From positions 1-56,562 of the forward strand of contig CAJONI010000077.1 in the NCBI GenBank assembly GCA_905235995.1: a stretch of DNA of 56,562 nt, written 5' to 3'. Shown here one piece after another: positions 44,968 through 52,276 of this stretch. Position 1 is the first letter of the stretch, and each line of letters starts with the position of its first letter. A program made the position numbers and the translations under genes. The notes beneath the pieces were generated by a model, which saw nothing but the letters and a program-made list of their open reading frames with translations, searched no databases and had not been told where the DNA came from. The stretch comes from an uncultured Bacteroidales bacterium (lineage in GTDB: Bacteria > Bacteroidota > Bacteroidia > Bacteroidales > UBA932).

Positions 44968-45312
44968 CGGCAAGCCATTCTGTCGCGCCGCGCATGCGGT
45001 GAGGAAAGTCCGGACAGCGCAGAGCGCCTCCCTGTGGAAAGCACAGATGGGTGAAAGTTCATGGATCGCGTAACAGAAAACAACCGCCGGTTTGGCCCGG
45101 ACTGCGTTCCGGGGCCGGCAAGGGTGAAAACGTGGGGCAAGGGCCCACGACCGGCGTCGGCGACGCCGCCGGGGTACGCACCGGAGGGCTGCAAGGCCAA
45201 ATATATCGGTGACTGAGGGCTGCTCGCCCGAGCCGAGGGGTAGGCTGCATCAGATAAATGACAGAAGCCTTCTCAAGAAGGTACAGAATCCGGCTTACCG
45301 GCTTGCCTTTTT
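44968..45312 (+). ncRNA. rnpB: RNase P RNA (class A)
   Basis: About 345 nt with the conserved regions of bacterial type A RNase P RNA in order: GAGGAAAGTCCGGACA at 45001-45016, AACAGAAAACAACCGCC near 45072, GGGTGAAAACGTGGGGCAAG near 45122 with GCCCACG after it, then AGATAAATGACAGAAGCC near 45252 and ACAGAATCCGGCTTACCGG near 45282. Helix P1 forms between GGCAAGCC (44970-44977) and GGCTTGCC (45300-45307). This ribozyme removes 5' leaders from pre-tRNAs. Ends are estimated from P1 and the -7 box to within a few nucleotides. The DUF1460 gene starts a few bases downstream. Confidence 0.96.
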
Positions 45313-45314
45313 TT
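45300..45314 (+). terminator. P1 3' strand plus T-run at the rnpB end
   Basis: The 3' strand of helix P1 is followed at once by seven T (45308-45314). The local hairpin at the 3' end is weak, so termination may be partial. The ATG of the DUF1460 gene begins 3 nt after the T-run, so read-through would supply its mRNA. Confidence 0.4.
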
Positions 45315-45317
45315 GAT

Positions 45318-46166
45318 ATGAAACGAATCCTCATACTTTTGGCGAGCGTGCTGTGGCTGCTTCCGGCCCCGGCCTCAGCCCAGACAGACGCCCGCTTCAC
45401 GGAGAAGGACGTCGGGAATTTCAACGAAGTCATGGGACTTCTCGTCCCCGTGCGGGATAAACCGATGCCGGAACTGGTCATCCTGGCGGCGAAGCATTTC
45501 CTCGGAACTCCCTATGTGGCAGGCACGCTGGAGATCGAGCCCGAACGCCTGACGGTCAACACCCGCGAGACCGACTGCATACTCTTCGTGGAAATGTGCC
45601 TGGCGATGGCCCTGACGGCCCGGGAGCCTGAACCCTCGTTCGAAGCCTATCTCGACCAGCTGCGGCAGCTCCGCTACCGCGACGGGGTGGTCGACGGCTA
45701 CGCCTCGCGCCTCCACTACACCTCCGAATGGATAGCCCAGGGCTCGCGGCGCGGCATCTTCCATGAAGTCAGCAGGGAGTGCGGCGGCAGCCCCCTGGAC
45801 CAGAAGTTCTTCTTCATGTCGACCCATCCCGCATCATACAGGCAGCTGAAAGACAATCCTGAAAACGTTGCGAAGATTCGCGCCGCCGAGCAGCGGCTCG
45901 AACAGGGCGAATACTGGTACATCCCCAAGGCCGGGCTGCCCCGCTGCATCAGGAATATCAGGACCGGCGACATAGTCGGCTTCAACGCCTCCACCCCCGG
46001 CCTCGACATCGCCCACGTCGGCTATGCATACTGGGAAGGCGACACCCTGACCTTCATCCACGCCTCCTACACCGACCGGAAAGTCGTCATCAACAAGACG
46101 CCGCTGGTACAGTACACCAACGGCATCAAAGGCCACAACGGGCTGCGGGTGGTACGCTTGCGTTGA
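45318..46166 (+). CDS. DUF1460 family exported amidase-like protein (NlpC/P60-type)
   Basis: A 282-residue exported protein with signal peptide MKRILILLASVLWLLPAPASA. The mature part matches DUF1460: LGTPYVAGTLEIEPERLTVN, then TRETDCILFVEMCLAMAL with the catalytic-type Cys, TGDIVGFNASTPGLDIAHVGYAY with the His, and FIHASYTDRKVVI. The fold is of the NlpC/P60 cysteine-peptidase class, and the family is described as an N-acetylmuramoyl-L-alanine amidase-like group acting on wall fragments. ATG 45318 is chosen because the signal peptide starts there; farther in-frame starts lie inside rnpB. No promoter of its own is seen. Confidence 0.85.
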   Translation: MKRILILLASVLWLLPAPASAQTDARFTEKDVGNFNEVMGLLVPVRDKPMPELVILAAKHFLGTPYVAGTLEIEPERLTVNTRETDCILFVEMCLAMALTAREPEPSFEAYLDQLRQLRYRDGVVDGYASRLHYTSEWIAQGSRRGIFHEVSRECGGSPLDQKFFFMSTHPASYRQLKDNPENVAKIRAAEQRLEQGEYWYIPKAGLPRCIRNIRTGDIVGFNASTPGLDIAHVGYAYWEGDTLTFIHASYTDRKVVINKTPLVQYTNGIKGHNGLRVVRLR

Positions 46167-46211
46167 CTACTTCGAGGGGCGAAAAAAATTTTTTCTTTAA
46201 TCCTTTTTGAC

Positions 46212-46219
46212 TATTTTTG
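46212..46219 (+). promoter_or_regulatory. -7 box of tRNA-Thr
   Basis: TATTTTTG on the plus strand, 15 nt before the mature tRNA 5' end, leaving a short leader of about 10 nt for RNase P to remove. An AT-rich palindromic run (seven A, six T) lies just upstream near 46182-46196. Confidence 0.5.
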
Positions 46220-46234
46220 CAGTCCAAAGCAAAA

Positions 46235-46307
46235 GCCACTTTAGCTCAGTCGGTAGAGCAGCGCATTCGTAACGCGCAGGTCGGCAGTCCGAGTCTGCCA
46301 AGTGGCT
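46235..46307 (+). tRNA. tRNA-Thr (anticodon CGT)
   Basis: A 73-nt cloverleaf: acceptor GCCACTT/AAGTGGC, D-arm GCTC/GAGC, anticodon loop TTCGTAA with CGT at 46268-46270, variable AGGTC, T-stem GGCAG/CTGCC. CCA is not encoded. Two oddities: position 39 is C, giving an A31-C39 mismatch in the anticodon stem, and position 55 is C (T-loop TCCGAGT) in place of the near-universal T that becomes pseudouridine. Both could arise from T-to-C changes. It reads ACG codons, common in this GC-rich genome. Confidence 0.93.
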
Positions 46308-46310
46308 CAT

Positions 46311-46343
46311 GAAAAAAGAGAGGCCGAAAGCCTCTCTTTTTTC
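46311..46343. terminator. Bidirectional terminator between tRNA-Thr and the DUF4295 gene
   Basis: A perfect 14-bp inverted repeat (GAAAAAAGAGAGGC, loop CGAAA, GCCTCTCTTTTTTC) with A-run and T-run arms. It can end transcription from the tRNA on the plus strand and from the rpmB-rpmG-DUF4295 operon on the minus strand. The DUF4295 stop is 21 nt away. Confidence 0.85.
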
Positions 46344-46363
46344 ATTTCACTATTTACAAATAC

Positions 46364-46522
46364 TTATTTCTTGAAGTATTCGGTCACTTCGTCGGTGGGG
46401 ACGAGGTCTTCCTGGAAGGCGTAGGCGCCGGTGCGGGGAGACTTGACCATCTTGATGCATTTGACGACGTTCTTGCCCTGGGACCTGTCGCCGGAGAATG
46501 TTGCAACCGCTTTCTTTGCCAT
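46364..46522 (-). CDS. DUF4295 small protein
   Basis: A 52-residue protein, MAKKAVATFSGDRSQGKN... ending EVTEYFKK. It is basic at the N-terminus, acidic later, and has no membrane segment. Its place directly after rpmB and rpmG is the standard Bacteroidetes arrangement of DUF4295. The function is unknown; the context suggests a small ribosome-associated protein. In many relatives ftsY follows; here the operon ends at a strong terminator. Confidence 0.88.
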   Translation of the reverse strand: MAKKAVATFSGDRSQGKNVVKCIKMVKSPRTGAYAFQEDLVPTDEVTEYFKK

Positions 46523-46544
46523 GGTATTATGGTATTAAGGGGTT

Positions 46545-46727
46545 TTACTTGATTTCCTTGTGAACGGTGTAGCGCTTGAGGTACGGGTTGTACTTCTTGA
46601 GCTCCATGCGCTCGTTGGTGTTCTTCTTGTTCTTGGTCGTGATGTAGCGGGAGATGCCGGGGACGCCGCTCTCGCGCTGCTCGGTGCATTCGAGGATCAC
46701 CTGAACTCTGTTACCTTTCTTTGCCAT
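46545..46727 (-). CDS. rpmG: 50S ribosomal protein L33
   Basis: A 60-residue L33: [18 protein letters not shown], then [24 protein letters not shown] and YTVHKEIK. The four zinc-binding cysteines of the C+ form are not all present (only one Cys is seen), so this is a zinc-free C-minus type. It lies 10 nt after rpmB. Confidence 0.97.
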   Translation of the reverse strand: MAKKGNRVQVILECTEQRESGVPGISRYITTKNKKNTNERMELKKYNPYLKRYTVHKEIK

Positions 46728-46737
46728 AGCCGTAAGA

Positions 46738-46980
46738 TTAAACGATGTTGATCAAACCTTTCTCGCGGGAGGCCTTGATGGTCTCGGAAAGGCCGTTCTT
46801 GTAGATAGTCTTCATGCCCTTGCACGACACTTTCAGGGTCACGAAGCGCTGTTCCTCTTCGAGCCAGAAGCGCTTGGTCTTGAGGTTCGGGGCGAATTCG
46901 CGCTTGGTACGCCTCTTGGAGTGGGAAACGTTGTTTCCGATCACTCTCTTCTTTCCAGTTACTTGACAAACTCTTGCCAT
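46738..46980 (-). CDS. rpmB: 50S ribosomal protein L28
   Basis: An 80-residue L28: [29 protein letters not shown] followed by [20 protein letters not shown] and the C-terminal helix. It has a single N-terminal Cys, so no full zinc site. ATG 46980 gives the usual N-terminus; an in-frame start 14 codons upstream would add a non-family extension. First gene of rpmB-rpmG-DUF4295. Confidence 0.97.
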   Translation of the reverse strand: MARVCQVTGKKRVIGNNVSHSKRRTKREFAPNLKTKRFWLEEEQRFVTLKVSCKGMKTIYKNGLSETIKASREKGLINIV

Positions 46981-47019
46981 GGTTGTATTTTTTATTTTTC
47001 TATTTTTCCAAAGGGGCTG

Positions 47020-47027
47020 CAAATATC
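47020..47027 (-). promoter_or_regulatory. Possible -7 box of rpmB operon
   Basis: The minus strand reads GATATTTG, one mismatch from TAnnTTTG, 39 nt before the rpmB ATG, in the AT-rich gap between lepB and rpmB. Confidence 0.35.
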
Positions 47028-47073
47028 TTGAATTTTATCGAAAAATCCAAATATTATTCACCAATAAATTCAT

Positions 47074-48420
47074 TTACAAAAACTTCAACAGACGGCTCCA
47101 ACGGATGTTGCGGGGGAACCTGAGGTTCGGGTCGGTCGACATCCAGATCAGGCGCGGCTTGCCCACGACGTGGTCTTCGGGAACGAAGCCCCAGTAGCGG
47201 GAGTCCAGCGAATTGTGCCTGTTGTCGCCCATCATGAAGTAGTAGTCCATCTTGAAAGTGTAGGAGTCGGTCGCTTCGCCGTTGATGACGAAAGCACCGT
47301 CTTCATTCACTTCCAGGGTGTTGCCTTCATAGACTTCGATGATGCGGCGGTACAGGGGAAGGTTTTCGGCCGTCAGGGTGACGGTCTGGCCTTTCGCCGG
47401 GATCCACAGCGGTCCGTAGTTGTCGCGCGTCCAGCCCGTCTCCGTGAAAGGGAAAAGCATCGCCTCCGAATCGGGATAGTCGGGCGGATAGCTGTCGACG
47501 TTGGGCACCACGCTCTCCACGTTGGGCAGCGAACTGACCTTGGCCAGACGCTCGTCGGTAAGGGGAAGGGCCGGATAGCCCGGCAGGGTCTGGCTGAACC
47601 AGACCTCACCGAAATTCAAACCCATCTCCCTCAGGATCACGGGATTGATCGCTGTGCCGTCGGTCACTACACAGTAGGTGTTCTGGATGCCGGGATGGCG
47701 CTCCTGCGCCACTCCGTTGACATATACCTGGGCGTCAAGCACCATGAGCGTATCGCCGGCAACCGCGACGCAGCGCTTCACGTAGTGGTCTTTCTTGTCC
47801 ACGGGACGGACCTTCAGCGGCCCGTAGGCCTTCTCCGCGTATTCGCGGGAAGTCATGCGTACATGCGTATAGTAGTCCTCGAAGGGAGCCCTCGACAGCA
47901 CGGTGTCGCCGTGCGGGAAGCAGAACACGACGTAGTCGTCGCGCTCGACCTTGCCGAAGCCCTTGATGCGCTTGTAGCCGTACTGCAGGGCCGTGGAATA
48001 GCTGTCCTTGCCCGAACGGGGCATGGTGTTGTGGACGAAAGGCACTGAAAGCGGAGTCTGCGGCAGCTTGGGGCCGTAGGCCGTCTTGCTGACGAACAGG
48101 TGGTCGCCTGTGAGCAGGGAACTCTCCATCGAGGAGGACGGAATCTTGAAGGCCTGGAAGAAGAAGATGTTGATGAAGCTCACGACTATGACGGCGAAGA
48201 TGATGGCGTCGATCCATCCCAGCACCACCTTGCGGCCGCGGCCTTTCTCGCATATCTTGTCTGTCCAGGACTTCAGGCGGCGGGACACGCAGAACTCGAA
48301 AATCACCGGAAGGCCAAGAAGCCACCAGTAATTGCCGTGCCATACGACCCACGCGATCCACAGGGCGGCCCAGAAAATGAACCGCGCCCAGGATTTCCAG
48401 TCTGTTCCCTTGAAGTCCAA
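47074..48420 (-). CDS. lepB: Signal peptidase I
   Basis: A 448-residue inner-membrane serine peptidase, long as usual in Bacteroidetes. Two or three N-terminal membrane segments (about 10-45 and 68-90) precede the catalytic IPSSSMESSLLTGDHLFVSK with Ser97. The Lys of the dyad is in YVKRCVAVAGDTL, and the C-terminal MGDNRHNSLDSRYWGFVPEDHVVGKP is the SPase box. A large insertion (about 240-370) separates these boxes. It cleaves signal peptides of exported proteins in the periplasm. It follows rplT by 8 nt, so the protease is tied to the ribosomal transcript. Confidence 0.95.
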   Translation of the reverse strand: MDFKGTDWKSWARFIFWAALWIAWVVWHGNYWWLLGLPVIFEFCVSRRLKSWTDKICEKGRGRKVVLGWIDAIIFAVIVVSFINIFFFQAFKIPSSSMESSLLTGDHLFVSKTAYGPKLPQTPLSVPFVHNTMPRSGKDSYSTALQYGYKRIKGFGKVERDDYVVFCFPHGDTVLSRAPFEDYYTHVRMTSREYAEKAYGPLKVRPVDKKDHYVKRCVAVAGDTLMVLDAQVYVNGVAQERHPGIQNTYCVVTDGTAINPVILREMGLNFGEVWFSQTLPGYPALPLTDERLAKVSSLPNVESVVPNVDSYPPDYPDSEAMLFPFTETGWTRDNYGPLWIPAKGQTVTLTAENLPLYRRIIEVYEGNTLEVNEDGAFVINGEATDSYTFKMDYYFMMGDNRHNSLDSRYWGFVPEDHVVGKPRLIWMSTDPNLRFPRNIRWSRLLKFL

Positions 48421-48428
48421 TGCAGGTG

Positions 48429-48773
48429 TTATTTAACCGATTTGACGATGGCTTCGAAAGCCTTCGGGTTGTTCATGGCCAGGTCGGCGAGAACCTTGCG
48501 GTTCAGGCCCACGTTCTGCTGGGCGAGCTTGCCCATGAACTGGGAGTAGTTCATCCCGTGCTGGCGTGCAGCCGCGTTGATGCGGGTGATCCAGAGGGAA
48601 CGGAAATTGCGTTTCTTGGTCTTGCGGTCGCGATAAGCGTAGGTGAGACCCTTCTCGTAGGTGTTCTTCGCAACGGTCCAGACATTCTTGCGGGCCAGGA
48701 AGTTACCACGGGTTTCCTTCAAAACCTTCTTGCGGCGTGCTCTTGAAGCGACGCTATTGACAGATCTAGGCAT
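48429..48773 (-). CDS. rplT: 50S ribosomal protein L20
   Basis: A 114-residue L20: [62 protein letters not shown] and the C-terminal [13 protein letters not shown]. In several bacteria L20 represses its own operon by binding the mRNA leader. Here the 78-nt gap before rplT holds two hairpins. Confidence 0.97.
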   Translation of the reverse strand: MPRSVNSVASRARRKKVLKETRGNFLARKNVWTVAKNTYEKGLTYAYRDRKTKKRNFRSLWITRINAAARQHGMNYSQFMGKLAQQNVGLNRKVLADLAMNNPKAFEAIVKSVK

Positions 48774-48851
48774 TTTTTGTTGGTTTTTTGGACGTCAGCG
48801 CCCCACTTCATGGGGTCTTGCCGGCTGAACGCCCGGTTAAACATAAATGAT
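48774..48851 (-). promoter_or_regulatory. Structured rpmI-rplT intergenic region (possible L20 leader)
   Basis: A 78-nt gap between rpmI and rplT. On the minus strand it can form a hairpin around CCGG...CCGG (GGGCGTTCAGCC region) and a second with stem CCCCA/TGGGG (loop TGAAG). A T-poor, A-rich stretch then runs up to the ATG. Its position just before rplT suggests a place for L20 feedback control, but no consensus L20 binding fold could be verified by eye. Confidence 0.35.
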
Positions 48852-49046
48852 TTACTTGACTAACAAAGCTTTCACCCTCTTGATATCGGCCTTGTCGATC
48901 ATCGCGACATGGGTGAGGTTTCTCTTCTGCTTCTTAGTCTTCTTGGTGAGAATGTGGCTCTTGTAAGCGTGCTTTCTCTTGACTTTTCCCGAACCGGTGA
49001 GCGTGAAACGCTTCTTTGAACCGGTGTTGGTCTTCAATTTAGGCAT
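48852..49046 (-). CDS. rpmI: 50S ribosomal protein L35
   Basis: A 64-residue L35: [33 protein letters not shown], then [17 protein letters not shown]. Length and the basic N-terminal half are typical. It lies 23 nt after infC, the classic infC-rpmI-rplT order. Confidence 0.97.
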   Translation of the reverse strand: MPKLKTNTGSKKRFTLTGSGKVKRKHAYKSHILTKKTKKQKRNLTHVAMIDKADIKRVKALLVK

Positions 49047-49069
49047 AATGTTTTGATATAAAAGTTGGT

Positions 49070-49666
49070 TTACTTTTTCTTGTTGGGCGCCAGCATCATG
49101 ATCATCCGCTTGCCTTCCAGCCTGGGCATCTGTTCCGCCTTGCCGTAGTCCTCGAGCTCGAGGGCGAAGCGGAGCAGGAGCTTCTCGCCCTGCTCGGAGA
49201 AGAGGATCGAACGTCCGCGGAAGAACACGTAGGCCTTCACCTTGGAGCCCTCCTGCAGGAAGCTCTTCGCATGGTTGAGCTTGAACTGGTAGTCGTGCTC
49301 GTCGGTCTGGGGGCCGAAGCGTATCTCCTTGATCACCACCTTGGAAGCGTTGGCCTTCTGCTCCTTGGCCTTTTTCTTCTGCTGGTAGACGAACTTCTGG
49401 TAATCGATGATCTTGCACACGGGAGGTTCCGCCGTGGGAGCAATCTCGACCAGATCCAGTTCCATCTCCTGGGCCATCCTGAGCGCCTGGGAGACAGGAT
49501 AGATGCCCTGCTCGGGCACGTTGTCACCCACTACTCGCACACGGGGTGCGGTGATGGCTTCGTTGATGCGCAGGCCGTCGTCATCTTTCCGGTTCTGCGG
49601 CAGACGCGGATCGGGCTTGATGACCTTCTTGGGCCGTGGTTTCGGGGGTCTGTAGTTTGTTGCCAG
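49070..49666 (-). CDS. infC: Translation initiation factor IF-3, predicted CTG start
   Basis: IF-3 of 198 residues. [27 protein letters not shown] opens the N-terminal domain, [19 protein letters not shown] is the linker, and [18 protein letters not shown] and [17 protein letters not shown] form the C-terminal domain. There is no ATG start. The first in-frame GTG (49540) would delete the conserved RINEAI strand, and the frame is open only back to a stop near 49693. The best start is CTG at 49666 (then [13 protein letters not shown]), 7 nt after a perfect AGGAGGA Shine-Dalgarno sequence at 49674-49680. infC often uses rare start codons for IF-3 autoregulation (ATT in E. coli). Confidence 0.9.
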   Translation of the reverse strand: MATNYRPPKPRPKKVIKPDPRLPQNRKDDDGLRINEAITAPRVRVVGDNVPEQGIYPVSQALRMAQEMELDLVEIAPTAEPPVCKIIDYQKFVYQQKKKAKEQKANASKVVIKEIRFGPQTDEHDYQFKLNHAKSFLQEGSKVKAYVFFRGRSILFSEQGEKLLLRFALELEDYGKAEQMPRLEGKRMIMMLAPNKKK

Positions 49667-49673
49667 TGCGGTA

Positions 49674-49680
49674 TCCTCCT
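49674..49680 (-). promoter_or_regulatory. Strong Shine-Dalgarno sequence deciding the infC start
   Basis: The minus strand reads AGGAGGA, 7 nt before the CTG at 49666. Such a full Shine-Dalgarno match is unusual in Bacteroidetes, which mostly lack them, and it fits a weak start codon that needs help. Confidence 0.7.
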
Positions 49681-49699
49681 GAGTTAAAAGTTAATAATC

Positions 49700-51634
49700 T
49701 TATTTAAGTTCGTTTTCAATATCCTGTTTCAAAGCCTCGGCGAACGCCTGGACCGTCATCACGCCCCGGTCTTCCCCGCCTTGCTTGCGGACCGACACGG
49801 TGCCCGACTCCTGCTCCTTTTCGCCGACAACCAGCAGGAAAGGCATCCTGCGAAGTTCGTTCTCGCGGATCTTCTTGCCGATCGTGACGTTGCGGTCGTC
49901 TATGGAGGCGCGAATTTCGTAATTATTAAGCAATTCGCAAACTTTTTTTGCAAAATCGTTGAATTTTTCGCTGACCGGAAGGATTGCGACCTGCTCTGGG
50001 GCGAGCCAGAGAGGGAGCTTTCCGCCGGTGTGCTCAAGCAGCACGGCGACAAAGCGTTCCATCGAGCCGAAGGGGGCGCGGTGAATCATCACCGGGCGGT
50101 GGCGGTTGTCATCGGAACCCACGTATTCGAGCTCGAAGCGCTCAGGGAGGTTGTAGTCCACCTGGATCGTTCCGAGCTGCCAGCTGCGGCCTATCGCGTC
50201 CTTGACCATGAAGTCGAGCTTCGGGCCGTAGAAGGCGGCCTCGCCGTATTCCACGACGGTGGGCAGGCCTTTCTCCTCGGCGGCTTCGATGATGGCCGCC
50301 TCGGCCTTCTCCCAGTTCTCGTCGCTGCCTATGTATTTGCTGCGGTCCACCTTGTCGCGCAGGGACACCTGTGCCGTGAACTTGTCGAACTTCAGCGTGC
50401 GGAAGATGTAGAGCACGATGTCGATCACCTTGCAGAACTCTTCCTTGAGCTGGTCGGGACGGCAGAAGAGGTGGGCGTCGTCCTGCGTGAAGCCGCGGAC
50501 GCGGGTCAGTCCGTGCAGCTCGCCGCTCTGCTCGTAGCGGTACACCGTGCCGAATTCCGCGAAGCGCAGGGGCAGGTCGCGGTACGAGCGGGGCTTGGAC
50601 TTGTATATCTCGCAGTGGTGCGGGCAGTTCATGGGCTTGAGGAGGTACTCCTCCCCTTCCTGCGGAGTGGTGATGGGGCGGAAGGAGTCCTTGCCGTACT
50701 TGGCCCAGTGGCCGGAAGTCACGTAGAGGTCCTTGTTGCCGATGTGGGGAGTGATCACCTGCTGGTAGCCGTACTCCTTCTGGACCTTGCGCAGGAACTG
50801 CTCCAGTCGCTCGCGCAGGGCGGCTCCCTTGGGCAGCCAGAGGGGCAGGCCCATGCCCACCTTCTGGGAGAAGGTGAAGAGTTCCATCTCCTTGCCGAGC
50901 TTGCGGTGGTCGCGCTTCCTGGCTTCCTCGAGCATGACGAGGTATTCGTCGAGCATGCTCTTCTTGGGGAAGGTGATGCCGTAGATGCGGGTGAGCTGCC
51001 TGTTGTGCTCGTCGCCGCGCCAGTAGGCTCCTGCGATGTTTAGGAGCTTGACTGCCTTGATGACCGAAGTACTGCGGAGGTGCGGGCCGCGGCAGAGGTC
51101 GGTGAAGGCGCCGTTGGTATAGAAGGTTATCGTTCCGTCGGCCAGGTCGCCGATAAGTTCGCACTTGTAGGGGTCACCTTTTTCTTTATATGTCGCAAGG
51201 GCCTCGGCCTTCGACACTTCGCGGCGGACGAAGTTCTCTCCGCTGCGGGCCAGCTCCAGCATCTTGTCTTCGACCTTCCTGAGGTCGGCCTCCACGAGCT
51301 GCCGGTCGCCCAGGTCCACGTCGTAGTAGAACCCGTTCTCTATGGCCGGGCCGATGCCGAACCTGATGCCGGGGAAGATGGCTTCGAGGGCTTCTGCCAT
51401 AAGGTGGCTTGATGAGTGCCAGAACACGTTCTGGGCTTCGCGGTCCTCCCACTTGTGAAGCTTGAGGGTCGCATCTTCGAGGATGGGGCGTTCCAGGTCG
51501 TAGACCTGCCCGTTGACGGATGCGCACAAAACATCCGCGGCGAGGCGGGGGCTGATGCCCATGGCGATCTGGTAGGCAGTGATCCCTTTCTCGAATTCTT
51601 TGACGTTGCCGTCGGGGAATGTGATTTTAATCAT
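49700..51634 (-). CDS. thrS: Threonyl-tRNA synthetase
   Basis: A 644-residue class II synthetase with an N-terminal TGS domain ([19 protein letters not shown]), the editing domain with [12 protein letters not shown], catalytic motif 2 around [11 protein letters not shown] (zinc Cys/His), [34 protein letters not shown], and the anticodon-binding C-terminus ([18 protein letters not shown]). It charges tRNA-Thr and hydrolyses Ser-tRNA-Thr. ATG 51634 matches the family start; an in-frame ATG seven codons upstream exists. First gene of thrS-infC-rpmI-rplT-lepB. Confidence 0.97.
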   Translation of the reverse strand: MIKITFPDGNVKEFEKGITAYQIAMGISPRLAADVLCASVNGQVYDLERPILEDATLKLHKWEDREAQNVFWHSSSHLMAEALEAIFPGIRFGIGPAIENGFYYDVDLGDRQLVEADLRKVEDKMLELARSGENFVRREVSKAEALATYKEKGDPYKCELIGDLADGTITFYTNGAFTDLCRGPHLRSTSVIKAVKLLNIAGAYWRGDEHNRQLTRIYGITFPKKSMLDEYLVMLEEARKRDHRKLGKEMELFTFSQKVGMGLPLWLPKGAALRERLEQFLRKVQKEYGYQQVITPHIGNKDLYVTSGHWAKYGKDSFRPITTPQEGEEYLLKPMNCPHHCEIYKSKPRSYRDLPLRFAEFGTVYRYEQSGELHGLTRVRGFTQDDAHLFCRPDQLKEEFCKVIDIVLYIFRTLKFDKFTAQVSLRDKVDRSKYIGSDENWEKAEAAIIEAAEEKGLPTVVEYGEAAFYGPKLDFMVKDAIGRSWQLGTIQVDYNLPERFELEYVGSDDNRHRPVMIHRAPFGSMERFVAVLLEHTGGKLPLWLAPEQVAILPVSEKFNDFAKKVCELLNNYEIRASIDDRNVTIGKKIRENELRRMPFLLVVGEKEQESGTVSVRKQGGEDRGVMTVQAFAEALKQDIENELK

Positions 51635-51659
51635 TACAACTGATTTTAAGTTCATCCTG

Positions 51660-51667
51660 CAAAAATA
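51660..51667 (-). promoter_or_regulatory. -7 box of thrS operon
   Basis: The minus strand reads TATTTTTG, 25 nt before ATG 51634 and only 4 nt before the alternative ATG 51655, which argues for the downstream start. Confidence 0.5.
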
Positions 51668-51680
51668 ATCAATAATTTGC

Positions 51681-51688
51681 TATCTTTG
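51681..51688 (+). promoter_or_regulatory. -7 box of the DUF4199 gene
   Basis: TATCTTTG on the plus strand, 27 nt before the TTG start at 51716. It is back to back with the thrS box in an 81-bp divergent gap. Confidence 0.5.
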
Positions 51689-51715
51689 CATGATTAACTT
51701 TTAAATCATTCGATT

Positions 51716-52273
51716 TTGGAACAGACCACAGCTTCCGGTTCCTCCAAATGGAGCCTTGCCGCAAAGGACGGCCTCATCCTGGCCGCAGTCACGGTCGTAG
51801 TCTCGACACTCACCTTCCTGACCCAGAACGGTTTCCTGAGCACCCTGCTCTGGCTGGTCAAGTTCGGGGGAAGCCTCTGGCTCCTGAGCGTCATAATGAA
51901 GCGCTACTCCCAGACCCATCCCGGCGAATCGTCGTTCGGCTACGGAGTGACGGTCTGCGTGCTCTCGGCCATAGTCTGCGCCGTGTGGACCTTCGTCGAA
52001 TACCAGTTCCTCTTCCCCGGCGCCGTGGCCGAGGCCTTCGAGCAGCTCTACGCCACGCTCGCGCAGATGGGCCAGTCATTGCCGGAAGAAGTGACCGACA
52101 CCATCCTCAAGATGGAAGACAATTACGCCCAGATCAACTGCATCACGACCTTTGTCTGGTGCTCGCTCCTGGGCCTGCTCTTCAGCGCCATCTTCGCCCG
52201 CAGCGGACGCAGGCGGAGCGTGTTCACGGAAGAGGAGATGCGCGAGAACAACGACGACGAATTCAATTTCTGA
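51716..52273 (+). CDS. DUF4199 membrane protein (TTG start)
   Basis: A 185-residue inner-membrane protein with four predicted helices (about 18-35, 43-60, 75-97 and 150-170) and a charged C-terminus (RRRSVFTEEEMRENNDDEF). The pattern KYGxxL-like N-terminus and FGYGVTVCVLSAIVCAVWTFVEYQF match the DUF4199 family of Bacteroidetes. The function is unknown; the family is regularly encoded next to a dolichol-phosphate-mannose-synthase-like glycosyltransferase, as here (3-nt gap). The start is TTG: an in-frame stop at 51695-51697 excludes an upstream ATG. Confidence 0.8.
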   Translation: MEQTTASGSSKWSLAAKDGLILAAVTVVVSTLTFLTQNGFLSTLLWLVKFGGSLWLLSVIMKRYSQTHPGESSFGYGVTVCVLSAIVCAVWTFVEYQFLFPGAVAEAFEQLYATLAQMGQSLPEEVTDTILKMEDNYAQINCITTFVWCSLLGLLFSAIFARSGRRRSVFTEEEMRENNDDEFNF

Positions 52274-52276
52274 ACC

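Noticed and set aside
46182-46196. Terminator in the A/T palindrome upstream of tRNA-Thr
   Set aside because: The A-run/T-run pair has no GC stem and lies right before the tRNA -7 box, so it is more likely an AT-rich upstream promoter region.
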